DNA of 64,000 nucleotides from Parazoarcus communis SWub3 = DSM 12120 (lineage in GTDB: Bacteria > Pseudomonadota > Gammaproteobacteria > Burkholderiales > Rhodocyclaceae): contig NZ_QKOE01000004.1 in NCBI RefSeq assembly GCF_003226565.1, forward strand, positions 62,001 through 126,000. The letters run 5' to 3'. Numbering within the stretch: the stretch's first letter is position 1; the number at the start of each line of letters is the position of its first letter. The notes under the pieces were generated by a model. The model searched no databases. It was not told where the DNA came from and was given only the letters and a program-made list of their open reading frames with translations. Positions 1 to 7,754 of the stretch are shown here, piece after piece. The position numbers and the translations under genes were made by a program.

Positions 1-129
1 GACAAAGGCGGCGATGAAGCTGGGCTTGATCGACACCCGTCCGAGGGTGGCATCCAGATCGCCGGAGCGGCACTGAAAGGTGGTGACGCCGGCAGTGGCC
101 GCACGTGTTTGCTTGCTGAACAGTCCCAT
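1..129 (-). CDS. N-terminal fragment of an unidentified protein, possibly FIST-type sensor
   Basis: Only the first 43 residues are in the window (start codon at 129); the rest lies beyond position 1. The fragment begins MGLFSKQTRAA and ends ...IKPSFIAAFV. There is no signal peptide. The 'KPSFIAAFVS'-like segment resembles the start of FIST sensory proteins, and a FIST protein (NosP) is known beside the exa/erc ethanol-oxidation regulators of Pseudomonas, which would suit this position. That is inference from a short fragment; the frame and start are clear but the identity is not. Confidence 0.4.
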   Translation of the reverse strand, partial: MGLFSKQTRAATAGVTTFQCRSGDLDATLGRVSIKPSFIAAFV

Positions 130-292
130 GACGTTGTCGCTTATTGCAGGGGTGGTCGGGTGGGTTGGGCTTCATGCCGTTATCGGCAGGATTCAGGTTG
201 ACTTGACGCAATGCAGCGCCTGTCTGTGATGTAGTCGGCGCAGGGGCGCCTGCCGGTGGCGGTGCGATGACGGCCGGGCAGATGAAGTCGAT

Positions 293-937
293 TCAGGCAT
301 CCACCAGCCCGGCGCGTACCGCGATCAGGGCCAACTCTGCCGCGTTGCTGGCATTGAGTTTTTGCTTGATATGGTAAAGGTGGGTGCCGACGGTGCTGGT
401 GCTCAGCTTCAGGGTTTCGGCGACCTCAGCGACCGAGCGCCCGCGGGCCAGTTGCAGGAATACGCTGAACTCCTTGCCGGTCAGGACATCGACCGGGTTC
501 GTGCCGCCGCCCAGGCGCGCGAGCGCCAGCTTGGGGGCGAGCTCGGGGTCGAGGTAGCGCCGGCCGCTGGCGACATCGGCGATTGCGCGCAACAGGGTAT
601 CCGGGTGAGCGCGTTTGGACAGATAACCGGTCGCGCCCGCCTGCAGCGCACGGGCGGGAATCTGCGTGTCCTCGTGCGCAGACAGCATCAGCACCCGGGC
701 TTGGGGGTGATGCGCCAGCAGGCGTTCCAGCGCCCCCAGACCACCGATGCCGGGCATCGAAACGTCCATGATCAGCACATCCGGACGGTGTTCGTTCCAG
801 GCTGCGACCGCCGCCTCGCCACTGTCGGCCTCGGCCACGACATGCGCGCCTGCGCCTTCGACCAGCAGGCGAAAACCCATGCGCACGATGGCATGGTCGT
901 CGGCGAGGACAATGCGCAGGGCGGCGAGCTGGATCAT
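293..937 (-). CDS. NarL/LuxR-family response regulator
   Basis: 214 aa. An N-terminal receiver domain (about residues 7-125) has the acidic pair D13-D14, the likely phospho-acceptor D58 in LIMDVSMPG and the conserved Lys in GYLSKRA. A LuxR-type helix-turn-helix follows at about residues 148-210 (LTGKEFSVFLQLARG ... STVGTHLYHIKQKL). The start codon overlaps the stop of the upstream histidine kinase by 4 bp, so the two are translationally coupled. It ends the operon SoxYZ-like carrier, metallohydrolase, kinase, regulator. Known relatives are the AgmR/ErbR/PedR regulators of PQQ ethanol dehydrogenases. Together with the neighbouring dehydrogenase this suggests control of alcohol oxidation; the exact targets are inferred. 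Confidence 0.9.
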   Translation of the reverse strand: MIQLAALRIVLADDHAIVRMGFRLLVEGAGAHVVAEADSGEAAVAAWNEHRPDVLIMDVSMPGIGGLGALERLLAHHPQARVLMLSAHEDTQIPARALQAGATGYLSKRAHPDTLLRAIADVASGRRYLDPELAPKLALARLGGGTNPVDVLTGKEFSVFLQLARGRSVAEVAETLKLSTSTVGTHLYHIKQKLNASNAAELALIAVRAGLVDA

Positions 938-2355
938 GCTGCTGACGCCTGCAGGTGATCCGCTTGCGCTCCGTGATGGATGTTGGATGCGAGCGGCAAA
1001 ATGGCGCGGATGCTCAGGCCTCCGCCCGCCGGTGTTTCGAAATGCAGGTCGCCGCCGAGTGCCAGCACGCGTTCGTGCATCCCCACCAGGCCGAAGCGCG
1101 GTCGTTCGTCGGCCGGACCTGGGCGTGGAGACAAGCCCCGGCCGTTATCGGTAATCCTCAGTTCGAGTCGGCCCGCGTCACACTGAAGCACGACCTCCAC
1201 CTGGGTGGCATCGGCATGACGGACGACGTTGGTCAGGCTTTCCTGCAGCAGCCGCTGCACGGTCACGACCTGGTCGCCGGAGAGCTCAGGGTCCAGGTCA
1301 GGAAGCCGGTGCTGCAGGCGGATGTTTGGGTAGAGCGCAGACCAGGCTGCGCACCAGTCGGCGATTGCGCCGCAGATGCCGCGTCCGCCCTCGGCTGCCG
1401 GGTCGCGCAGGCGGTGCAGGATGGCGCGTACGCCATCCTGCATCTGACCCGTCATGGCGATGATGGCCTGGGCACTGCCGTGGATGCCGGGCTGGTCGCC
1501 GCTGCGCTGTTGAATGGCGCCGGCAATGGCGCGTACTGCGGTGATGCCCTGGGCGAGTTCGTCATGCAGTTCGCGGGCGACGATGCGGCGCTCTTCTTCC
1601 AGCCGGATCTGGATGGTGCGCTGGAGACCTTGCTCGGCCTCGAGCTGGGCTTTATCCGCCAGAGAGTGGTCAAGACGCTCGGCCAACTGGTTGTAGCTGC
1701 GCGCGAGGCGGTCGAGCTCGCGTGCGCCGACCGTTGGCAGGCGGCGGTCGAAATATCCTTCCGCTCCGCGGGCAAACGCGGCATCGACTGCGCGTAGGGG
1801 TGCCAGAGCGCGCTGTAGTCCGATATGGCAGCCCAGCCACGCGAGCAACAGGCCGGCGACGCCCCAGCCTGCCATGCTGGTGAGGTCGTCCCACGCGTCC
1901 AGCACTGCACGCGAGGCGTCCGGGTACAGGCTGACCTGCACGCTCCCTGCATCAAAGTGGCGGATGGGGAGGTGGGGGGTCAGGCTTTGCGCAAACCATG
2001 CCGGTGCTTCACGTCCCGCTTTGTAGGTGGGGGCCGGAGACAGGTACAGGCGCTCGTTGCCGTTGGCGGTCACTTCAAGCGCGTGCGCCCGGATGCGTCC
2101 GACAGCCTGCAGCGCAGACATCAGCCGCTCGGCGCCGGCTTCCGGGTCGCGTCGGGTTTCATGCACCAGTACGTTGAGCCATTGTTCCGCCACCCGGCTG
2201 GCAGAGGTGATTTCCTCGTGAATGGCACTACGGGTCTCACGCAGCCAGAGTGCGGTGCCGGCAAGCAGTGCGACGGTCACGACCAGTGCCAGCATCAGGC
2301 TGAGGCGGGCGTGCAGGCTGGCAGTGAATGCCTTGGTGGGAAGCAGCTTGCGCAT
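934..2355 (-). CDS. Membrane sensor histidine kinase (HisKA_3 type)
   Basis: 473 aa. Transmembrane helices at about 18-38 and 161-181 enclose a periplasmic loop of about 120 residues. A HAMP-like linker follows (about 182-235), then a NarX-type dimerisation domain with the phospho-accepting H264 in VARELHDELAQG, and a HATPase domain (SLTNVVRH, ITDNGRGL, FGLVGMHERV). It lies 9 bp after the metallohydrolase gene and overlaps the response regulator by 4 bp. By family and context it is an alcohol or lanthanide sensor of the PedS/ErcS kind for the quinoprotein genes alongside. The ligand cannot be read from the sequence. Confidence 0.88.
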   Translation of the reverse strand: MRKLLPTKAFTASLHARLSLMLALVVTVALLAGTALWLRETRSAIHEEITSASRVAEQWLNVLVHETRRDPEAGAERLMSALQAVGRIRAHALEVTANGNERLYLSPAPTYKAGREAPAWFAQSLTPHLPIRHFDAGSVQVSLYPDASRAVLDAWDDLTSMAGWGVAGLLLAWLGCHIGLQRALAPLRAVDAAFARGAEGYFDRRLPTVGARELDRLARSYNQLAERLDHSLADKAQLEAEQGLQRTIQIRLEEERRIVARELHDELAQGITAVRAIAGAIQQRSGDQPGIHGSAQAIIAMTGQMQDGVRAILHRLRDPAAEGGRGICGAIADWCAAWSALYPNIRLQHRLPDLDPELSGDQVVTVQRLLQESLTNVVRHADATQVEVVLQCDAGRLELRITDNGRGLSPRPGPADERPRFGLVGMHERVLALGGDLHFETPAGGGLSIRAILPLASNIHHGAQADHLQASAA

Positions 2356-2364
2356 GGTCGGTAC

Positions 2365-3318
2365 TCAGCGCCCGCGCTGCAGCGCGGCCTGCTCGGCGGC
2401 TGGGTAAAGGTGGGTGACCGAGCGCCGGAACTCGGTGCGTACTTCGGCCAGTCCGGCAAATTTATCGGGCACGGTCAACGCCAGCATTTCGGTCATGTCC
2501 AGACCTTGCTCGGCACCGTCGCGCAAGGTCTGATCCAGCCATTGAAGATATTGTCGGGTCTGCTCGATGGCGTCGGTGCCGGTGGTGACTTCGCCGTGGC
2601 CGGGGACCAGGCGGTTGAAGCGCAGTGCCTGCAACTGATCGAGCGACTGTAGCCAGCGCTTGATTTCGGCATGTGGCGTGGTCGGCGCGCGTTTGTTGAA
2701 CACCAGGTCCGCCGCGAACAGCGTGCCGGTGGGGGTGTCGAGCACGGCCAGGTCGGCAACGGTATGCCCGCCCAGCGCGACCAGCTCGAGCTTGCGCCCG
2801 CCGGCTTCCAGTGGGCCGGCGGTCAGCGTGCGTCGCGGGATGGCGACTTCCGTATCGCGCATCCAGTCGCCATTGAGGCGGTACATGTTGTCGAGAAAGC
2901 CGGCGCCCTCGGCCTCGATCGCACGACGTGTGTCGGCCAGTGCGGCAAGGGTGTCCACGGCGAAAGCCTGGTTGCCCAGGAAGTGGTCGGGGTGATGGTG
3001 GGTGTTGATTACCAGCACGATGGGGAGCGGGGTGAGGCGTGCGATTGCTGCACGCATCTGCTCGCCGTAGCGTTTTGATGAGCCGGTATCGATGACGATG
3101 ACGCCCTCACGACCGATGATGAAGCCGGTATTGACGATGTCGCCACCGTTGTCGAGCGAGAAGTCCTCGGTCTTGCCGATCAGCACGTACACGCCGTCGG
3201 CGACCTGCTGCGGGCTCAGGCGGTAGTCGAAGTCGCGCGTCTGGCCGAGTGCTGCGGTGCTCAGGGTGAGCAGCAGCATGCAGGCCAGTCTGCGCAAATT
3301 GTGGCTCAAGCCCTTCAT
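2365..3318 (-). CDS. Quinoprotein-associated metallo-beta-lactamase-fold hydrolase (SoxH-like)
   Basis: 317 aa with a Sec signal peptide (about residues 1-26). The zinc motif H107-x-H109-x-D111-H112 of the metallo-beta-lactamase fold is intact, and further ligands are likely in GGHTVADLAV and VPGHGEV. It belongs to the SoxH-related periplasmic hydrolases called 'quinoprotein relay system zinc metallohydrolase', found beside PQQ dehydrogenases and SoxYZ-like carriers. It overlaps the SoxYZ-like gene by 4 bp. It is not expected to be an antibiotic beta-lactamase. The substrate is unknown; a thioester or persulfide on the carrier cysteine is a reasonable guess. Confidence 0.85.
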   Translation of the reverse strand: MKGLSHNLRRLACMLLLTLSTAALGQTRDFDYRLSPQQVADGVYVLIGKTEDFSLDNGGDIVNTGFIIGREGVIVIDTGSSKRYGEQMRAAIARLTPLPIVLVINTHHHPDHFLGNQAFAVDTLAALADTRRAIEAEGAGFLDNMYRLNGDWMRDTEVAIPRRTLTAGPLEAGGRKLELVALGGHTVADLAVLDTPTGTLFAADLVFNKRAPTTPHAEIKRWLQSLDQLQALRFNRLVPGHGEVTTGTDAIEQTRQYLQWLDQTLRDGAEQGLDMTEMLALTVPDKFAGLAEVRTEFRRSVTHLYPAAEQAALQRGR

Positions 3319-4094
3319 GGTGCGATCTCCGCACGGATCGGGTTGCCGTTGTTGTCGCGGCCGGCAACGCGGATGGCACCCTGACCCAGTACGTCAGGCG
3401 GAATGTCGAGCGTGAACAGCGGATTCTCCGACACGGGCTCGGATGGCAGGATGCGCATCAGGCGCCGGCCATCCGCCGTGTCGATGTCCAGGGTGTCGAT
3501 GTGGAACACCGGGATGCCGGCAGCCAGGCCAGTATCCATCGGATGGATGATCTGCAGGCGCAGGCGGGTGCCGCCGTCGATACGCGGCCAGCGTCGGGCG
3601 CTGACTTCGTTGAGCCGCTGCTGCCATTCGGGCGAGCCCGTGCCGGTGGAGGGCAGGGTACAGCCGCCACCCGTCGTATTGACCCAGGTGCCACCCACGT
3701 GCCAGCGCCCATCCGCGGTCCGGGCGGCGGCACGTACCGGGCTGGACTGTTGCAGCTTCAAGCGGAATGCCAGATTGGCACGGGCTTGTCCGGGTTCGTA
3801 GCTCAGCGCCTTGACGATGGGGTTGAAGTCGGCGAACACCAGCACTTCCTCGACGCCTTGCAGGCTGCCCAGGTCGATTGCCACCGGTACGTTGAGCGCG
3901 TCTTCTGCCGTGGTGGGCGCGCTGACGCGGACGCGATCGTCGAAGACGACTTCCGCGTCGCGGAAGAACATGCGCTGCATGTCCACCCAACGTGGAGAGG
4001 CGAGCGGGTCGCTGTCGGGTTGAGGGGCTGCTTGAAGGGGCAGGGCGAACAGCAGCAGGGTTGCCGCGTTCGCAAGTGTCCGGATGATGCGCAT
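3315..4094 (-). CDS. Quinoprotein dehydrogenase-associated SoxYZ-like carrier protein
   Basis: 259 aa from the ATG at 4094, chosen because AAGGAG lies at good spacing upstream and the product then begins with a clear signal peptide (to about residue 22); a longer in-frame reading to 4175 lacks this. The N-terminal half is SoxY-like and carries the swinging-arm cysteine in the G142-G-G-C145 segment. The C-terminal half is SoxZ-like, so the two Sox subunits are fused. Such fusions occur only as neighbours of PQQ alcohol dehydrogenases. It is the first gene of a four-gene operon whose promoter appears to be the sigma-54 site at 4147-4162. Confidence 0.85.
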   Translation of the reverse strand: MRIIRTLANAATLLLFALPLQAAPQPDSDPLASPRWVDMQRMFFRDAEVVFDDRVRVSAPTTAEDALNVPVAIDLGSLQGVEEVLVFADFNPIVKALSYEPGQARANLAFRLKLQQSSPVRAAARTADGRWHVGGTWVNTTGGGCTLPSTGTGSPEWQQRLNEVSARRWPRIDGGTRLRLQIIHPMDTGLAAGIPVFHIDTLDIDTADGRRLMRILPSEPVSENPLFTLDIPPDVLGQGAIRVAGRDNNGNPIRAEIAP

Positions 4095-4146
4095 CGTGTC
4101 TCCTTGAGGCGCGGTGCATGCCGCGTCGTATTTGTACTGCCGAGTA

Positions 4147-4162
4147 TGCAAGTGATGTGCCA
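4147..4162 (-). promoter_or_regulatory. Sigma-54 (-24/-12) promoter for the SoxYZ-like operon
   Basis: On the minus strand this reads TGGCACATCACTTGCA, a full match to the RpoN consensus TGGCAC-N5-TTGCA with the essential GG and GC. The predicted start is near 4136, giving a leader of about 42 nt before the ATG at 4094. It is divergent from the site at 4472-4487. Confidence 0.8.
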
Positions 4163-4471
4163 TTGGGGCAATCACCTGCTCGTCCTGGGTGTAGGTGCCG
4201 ATGGTGTGCGACCAGGGAGCGCAAGGGGGTGTAGCAGCGATGCAGTCTGCTGAGCTCGCTGCAGCGTGTCGTCCTGGGGCTTTGGCTTGCGGCCGGTCAT
4301 TGCGGTGCTATCGTGAAATCGGGGTGCGATACAGGGCTGCACGATGCTGTTGCCCGGGCGCGTGGTGGTGGAGCACCCTGGGCGCAGTGAAGGTGTTCCG
4401 TTTTGGAGCAGCTGCCTTGATTTGATACAGCATAAAGCGTGATGAAGGGCTTCAAGGCCTTGCTGGCGGTA

Positions 4472-4487
4472 TGGCATGCGCCTTGCA
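4472..4487 (+). promoter_or_regulatory. Sigma-54 (-24/-12) promoter for the lanthanide-type alcohol dehydrogenase
   Basis: TGGCATGCGCCTTGCA matches the RpoN consensus in every strongly conserved position. The predicted start is near 4498, about 76 nt before the ATG at 4574. Confidence 0.8.
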
Positions 4488-4573
4488 AACCGGATTCCCG
4501 GGCTTGCGTTTCGCCCCTCAAGGCGATGCGGAAGCATCCATCACGTATACCGAGAGACCAAGGAGGAAACCGG

Positions 4574-6373
4574 ATGAACAAAATCAGAACGAAGGCGCCG
4601 AGCGTGGTGCGACTGACCGCGGTCGCAGCAGCGATGATGCTGCTGGGAGCGGGTCAGGCCACGGCAAAAGGCGTAACCGATGCCGACATCGTCAACGATG
4701 CCACCATCACCACCCAGGTTGTCACCCATGGTCTCGGCACCAAGGGGCAGCGCTACAGCCCGCTGGTGCAGGTCAATGCACAGACGGTCAAGGATCTCGT
4801 GCCGGCATGGTCGTTCTCGTTCGGCGGCGAGAAGCAGCGCGGTCAGCAGTCGCAGCCGCTGGTGTTCGACGGCAAGATGTACGTGACCGGCTCCTACAGC
4901 CGGATCTACGCACTTGACGTCAAGACCGGCGCCAAGCTGTGGAAGTACGAGCATCGTCTGCCCGACGGCATCATGCCGTGTTGTGACGTGATCAACCGCG
5001 GCGCGGCGATCTACGACAACCTGGTGATCTTCGGCACGCTCGATGCCAAGCTGGTGGCGCTCGACAAGGACACCGGCAAGGTGGTGTGGCGCGAGACCAT
5101 CGAGGACTACAAGGCGGGTTACTCTTTTACCGCCGCGCCCCAGATCGTCAAGGGCATGGTCATCACCGGCAACTCTGGCGGCGAGTTCGGTATCGTTGGT
5201 CGCGTTGATGCCCGTGATGCCAAGACCGGCAAGCTGATCTGGAGCCGCCCGACGGTCGAAGGTCACATGGGTCACAAGTACGACGCCGAAGGCAAGCCGG
5301 TGGACAACGGCATCTCCGGCAAGACCAACGCGACCTGGCCGGGCGACCTGTGGAAGACCGGTGGTGCTGCGCCGTGGCAGGCTGCCTACTACGATCCGGA
5401 TGTCGATCTGATCTTCATCGGGACCGGCAACCCGGCGCCGTGGAACAGTTGGCTGCGTCCGGGCGACAACCTGTACTCGTCCTCGACCCTGGCGATCAGC
5501 CCCGACACCGGCAAGATCGTCTGGCACTTCCAGAACACGCCGCACGACGGTTGGGACTTCGACGGGGTGAATGAATTCATCTCCTTCGAGTACAACGACC
5601 CGAAGACCGGCAAGATGGTCAAGGCAGGCGGCAAGGCGGACCGTAACGGTTTCTTCTTCGTCAACGACCGCACCAATGGCAAGCTGCTCAACGCCTTCCC
5701 CTTCGTTAACCGCATCGACTGGGCCAAGGGTTTCGACCTGAAGACCGGTCGTCCGATCACCAATCCGGAAAACCGTCCGGGCAACCCGTTCGCGGATGCT
5801 GGCGGCGATGGCAAGAAGGGCAAGGATGTGTTCGTGGCGCCGTCCTTCCTGGGTGGCAAGAACCAGATGCCGATGGCCTTCAGCCCGAAGTCCGGTCTGT
5901 TCTACGTGCCGGCCAACGAGTGGGGCATGGACATCTGGAACGAGCCGGTGTCCTACAAGCGCGGTGCGGCCTACCTGGGTGCGGGCTTCACCATCAAGCC
6001 GCTGCACGAGGATTACATCGGCTCGTTGCGCGCAGTCGATCCGGTGTCCGGCAAGATCGTGTGGGAAGCCAAGAACAACGCGCCGCTGTGGGGTGGCGTC
6101 CTGGCAACCGCGGGTGATCTGGTGTTCTACGGTACGCCCGAGGGCTACCTGAAGGCCGTGCATGCCCAGACCGGTGAAGAGCTGTGGAAATTCCAGACCG
6201 GTTCGGGCGTGATTGCCCCGCCGATCACCTGGGAAGACGACGGCAAGCAGTACCTGGCCGTGGTGTCCGGCTGGGGCGGTGCGGTGCCGCTGTGGGGTGG
6301 CGATGTGGCCAAGCGGGTGAACTACCTCGAGCAAGGTGGCTCGGTCTGGGTGTTCAAGCTGCACGGCAATTGA
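4574..6373 (+). CDS. PQQ-dependent alcohol dehydrogenase, predicted lanthanide-type (ExaF/PedH-like)
   Basis: 599 aa periplasmic quinoprotein that oxidises primary alcohols and passes electrons to cytochrome c. The ATG at 4574 is preceded by AGGAGG and gives a signal peptide ending near ...GQATAKG. The eight-bladed propeller carries several tryptophan-docking repeats, and the vicinal cysteine pair C136-C137 that lies over PQQ is present. The catalytic Asp is D328 in [10 protein letters not shown]. The residue two positions on is D330, the extra aspartate that marks lanthanide-binding enzymes (XoxF, ExaF, PedH); calcium enzymes have Ala or Ser there. No haem motif is present, so it is not a quinohaemoprotein. 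The gene is monocistronic, with a sigma-54 promoter ahead and a strong terminator behind. Metal type is inferred from this residue. Confidence 0.92.
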   Translation: MNKIRTKAPSVVRLTAVAAAMMLLGAGQATAKGVTDADIVNDATITTQVVTHGLGTKGQRYSPLVQVNAQTVKDLVPAWSFSFGGEKQRGQQSQPLVFDGKMYVTGSYSRIYALDVKTGAKLWKYEHRLPDGIMPCCDVINRGAAIYDNLVIFGTLDAKLVALDKDTGKVVWRETIEDYKAGYSFTAAPQIVKGMVITGNSGGEFGIVGRVDARDAKTGKLIWSRPTVEGHMGHKYDAEGKPVDNGISGKTNATWPGDLWKTGGAAPWQAAYYDPDVDLIFIGTGNPAPWNSWLRPGDNLYSSSTLAISPDTGKIVWHFQNTPHDGWDFDGVNEFISFEYNDPKTGKMVKAGGKADRNGFFFVNDRTNGKLLNAFPFVNRIDWAKGFDLKTGRPITNPENRPGNPFADAGGDGKKGKDVFVAPSFLGGKNQMPMAFSPKSGLFYVPANEWGMDIWNEPVSYKRGAAYLGAGFTIKPLHEDYIGSLRAVDPVSGKIVWEAKNNAPLWGGVLATAGDLVFYGTPEGYLKAVHAQTGEELWKFQTGSGVIAPPITWEDDGKQYLAVVSGWGGAVPLWGGDVAKRVNYLEQGGSVWVFKLHGN

Positions 6374-6381
6374 TCCCCTGC

Positions 6382-6406
6382 CTGTCCGACGCAGCGCGTC
6401 GGACAG
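6382..6406 (+). repeat. Perfect hairpin just after the alcohol dehydrogenase stop
   Basis: Arms CTGTCCGACGC and GCGTCGGACAG (11 bp) with a 3-nt loop, 8 bp after the stop codon. It has no T-tract and stands directly before the true terminator; it probably protects the 3' end. Confidence 0.6.
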
Positions 6407-6418
6407 CTTGAGGTGACG

Positions 6419-6454
6419 AACGGCATCTGCGTCAGCGCGCAGGTGCCGTTTTTT
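6419..6454 (+). terminator. Rho-independent terminator of the lanthanide-type alcohol dehydrogenase
   Basis: A 13-bp stem with one G-U pair (6419-6431 with 6438-6450) and a 6-nt loop runs into six T's. It separates the gene from the convergent pedF-like gene. Confidence 0.85.
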
Positions 6455-6486
6455 CGTCGACAGGGAGGGTGTCACCGGCGTCATGG

Positions 6487-6981
6487 TCAGCGCTTGCCCG
6501 CAGTCTCGACATAGCTGCGGATGGACCACAGGACCTGAGGATCGAGTACGCCTTCCCAGGCGGGCATGTGCTCGATGCCGAGCTTGATCTTGCCCTTTAG
6601 CACTGACTGGCGGAAGTAATAGTCGGCGTCCTCGGTGCAGCGCTGTTTCAGCGCAGCGTCGGCGACACGGTTGCAGCTGCGACCGATGCGGCGCAGATCG
6701 GGGGCCGGTGCGCGTGAGCCATCCGCATCCGGGCCGTGGCAACGCGCACAGGACTGGTTGTAGGCACTGCGTCCGATGTCGAGGGCTGCGGCGTTGCCGC
6801 GCAGGGGGTTGCTTGCATCCCAGGCCTTGCCGATTGCGGGCAGGGAGGATGTATCGACCTGCGGCGGGATGGGGGGTGCCTGATTTGCAGCCAGTGCGGG
6901 CAAGCTGACGCCCAGCATCAGTGTCAGCAGCAACATGTGCATCGGGCGGGGCGGGGCGGGGTGTGTCTGGGTCGGGTTCAT
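6487..6981 (-). CDS. pedF: Cytochrome c-550 of the PedF family (first copy)
   Basis: 164 aa from the ATG at 6981, which has AGGAAA upstream; an ATG 18 bp earlier lacks a ribosome site. The signal peptide ends near ALAANQA. A single haem motif is C78-A-R-C81-H82, and M139 in EHMPAWEG is the likely sixth ligand. PedF-type cytochromes are the usual electron acceptors of PQQ ethanol dehydrogenases. It lies 24 bp after the pentapeptide-repeat gene and probably shares its transcript. A paralogue is at 62041-62487, so the genome has at least two. Confidence 0.85.
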   Translation of the reverse strand: MNPTQTHPAPPRPMHMLLLTLMLGVSLPALAANQAPPIPPQVDTSSLPAIGKAWDASNPLRGNAAALDIGRSAYNQSCARCHGPDADGSRAPAPDLRRIGRSCNRVADAALKQRCTEDADYYFRQSVLKGKIKLGIEHMPAWEGVLDPQVLWSIRSYVETAGKR

Positions 6982-7005
6982 CGCGTTTCCTGAGGACATG
7001 GACGC

Positions 7006-7620
7006 TTACCAGCCGCTGGGGCAGCCGCGGCAGTTTTCCAGCGATGAGTCGGAAAAGATGGCGAAGCGGGTGACGCACGCTTCCATCACGGCGTCGTTCA
7101 GGTTGACCGAAACGAACTTGGTTTCCTGCAGATTGGTGGCAACGAATTTCGCGCCGACGAACCAGGCGAAGTTTGGACGGGCAAACTCCAGGCTGGCGGC
7201 AGTGAAGTCCGCGCCGGAAAAGTCCGAGCGCATCAGGCGGGCGGCTTCCAGATCTGCGCCGACCAGGCGCGCATTGCGGAAATTGGTGCTGGCGGCGGTG
7301 GCCTTCTGCAGCCGGGCAGCGGTCAGGTTTGCGCCTTCGAGGTTGGCGCCTGCGAGATTGGCCCCGCGCAGGTCGGCACGGCTGAGATCGGCTCCACGGA
7401 GATCGGCGCCGGCCAGGTTCTTTCCGGCAAGGCTGGCGTGACGCAGGTCGGCCCCCGGGCACCGGGTGTAGGGCCAGATCGGGCACCCATTGATGACCAG
7501 CGTTTCATCTTCCGCAGTGCTGCCTTCATCGGGCGTATTGTCCGCGGCATGGGTGATCGTGGCGAGGCTTGCGCCCAACGCCAGACCGATCGCCATACGG
7601 CGCAACATGAGCGAAATCAC
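7006..7620 (-). CDS. Secreted pentapeptide-repeat protein of the alcohol cluster
   Basis: 204 aa. The start is taken as GTG at 7620 because AAGGAG lies 6 nt upstream; an inner ATG lacks one. The signal peptide ends near THAAD. About fifteen A(D/N)LxG-type pentapeptides (roughly residues 60-180) predict a right-handed quadrilateral beta-helix. Cysteines bracket the repeat: GCPIWPYTRCPG before it and ENCRGCPSGW after it. Export and the Cys caps suggest a rigid periplasmic scaffold. Its role is unknown; co-transcription with pedF and the calcium-type dehydrogenase points to the quinoprotein system. Confidence 0.75.
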   Translation of the reverse strand: MISLMLRRMAIGLALGASLATITHAADNTPDEGSTAEDETLVINGCPIWPYTRCPGADLRHASLAGKNLAGADLRGADLSRADLRGANLAGANLEGANLTAARLQKATAASTNFRNARLVGADLEAARLMRSDFSGADFTAASLEFARPNFAWFVGAKFVATNLQETKFVSVNLNDAVMEACVTRFAIFSDSSLENCRGCPSGW

Positions 7621-7699
7621 ATCAAGCTCCTTCAACTGGGGCGGGATTGCGTCCTGCCGGAGGACCTGCCGTCGCATCCGGCCGTCTCCTGGGGGTAAG

Positions 7700-7740
7700 G
7701 CCCGCGGATACGGGGGACAGAACCCACCGTATCCGCGGGC
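7700..7740 (-). terminator. Long perfect hairpin between the calcium-type dehydrogenase and the pentapeptide gene
   Basis: Arms of 14 bp (7700-7713 and 7727-7740) enclose a 13-nt loop. There is no T-tract on the minus strand, so it may attenuate or stabilise the abundant dehydrogenase mRNA and let only part of the transcription continue into the two small genes. Confidence 0.6.
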
Positions 7741-7754
7741 GGATGACGCAGTAC

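Larger units (their letters stand above)
4095..4573. other. Divergent intergenic control region between two alcohol-oxidation operons
   Basis: 479 bp without a convincing gene. It holds two divergent sigma-54 promoters (4147-4162 minus, 4472-4487 plus) about 310 bp apart. Roughly midway is an imperfect dyad, TGTTCC-N5-GGAGCA, at 4394-4410. It is a plausible enhancer for an AcoR-type activator serving both promoters, but that is inferred only from position. Confidence 0.6.

Noticed and set aside
955-1797. Open frame of 280 codons opposite the first histidine kinase
   Set aside because: Shadow of a well-supported kinase gene with no family resemblance.
2365-3318. Antibiotic-resistance metallo-beta-lactamase
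   Set aside because: Sequence and context (SoxYZ-like partner, quinoprotein operon) fit the SoxH-like hydrolases; only the general fold is shared.
4541-7486. A 981-codon open frame on the minus strand across the lanthanide-type dehydrogenase gene
   Set aside because: It is antisense to a clear quinoprotein gene, has no domain I recognise and arises from GC-rich third codon positions; only the genes at 6487-6981 and 7006-7620 in other frames are supported there.
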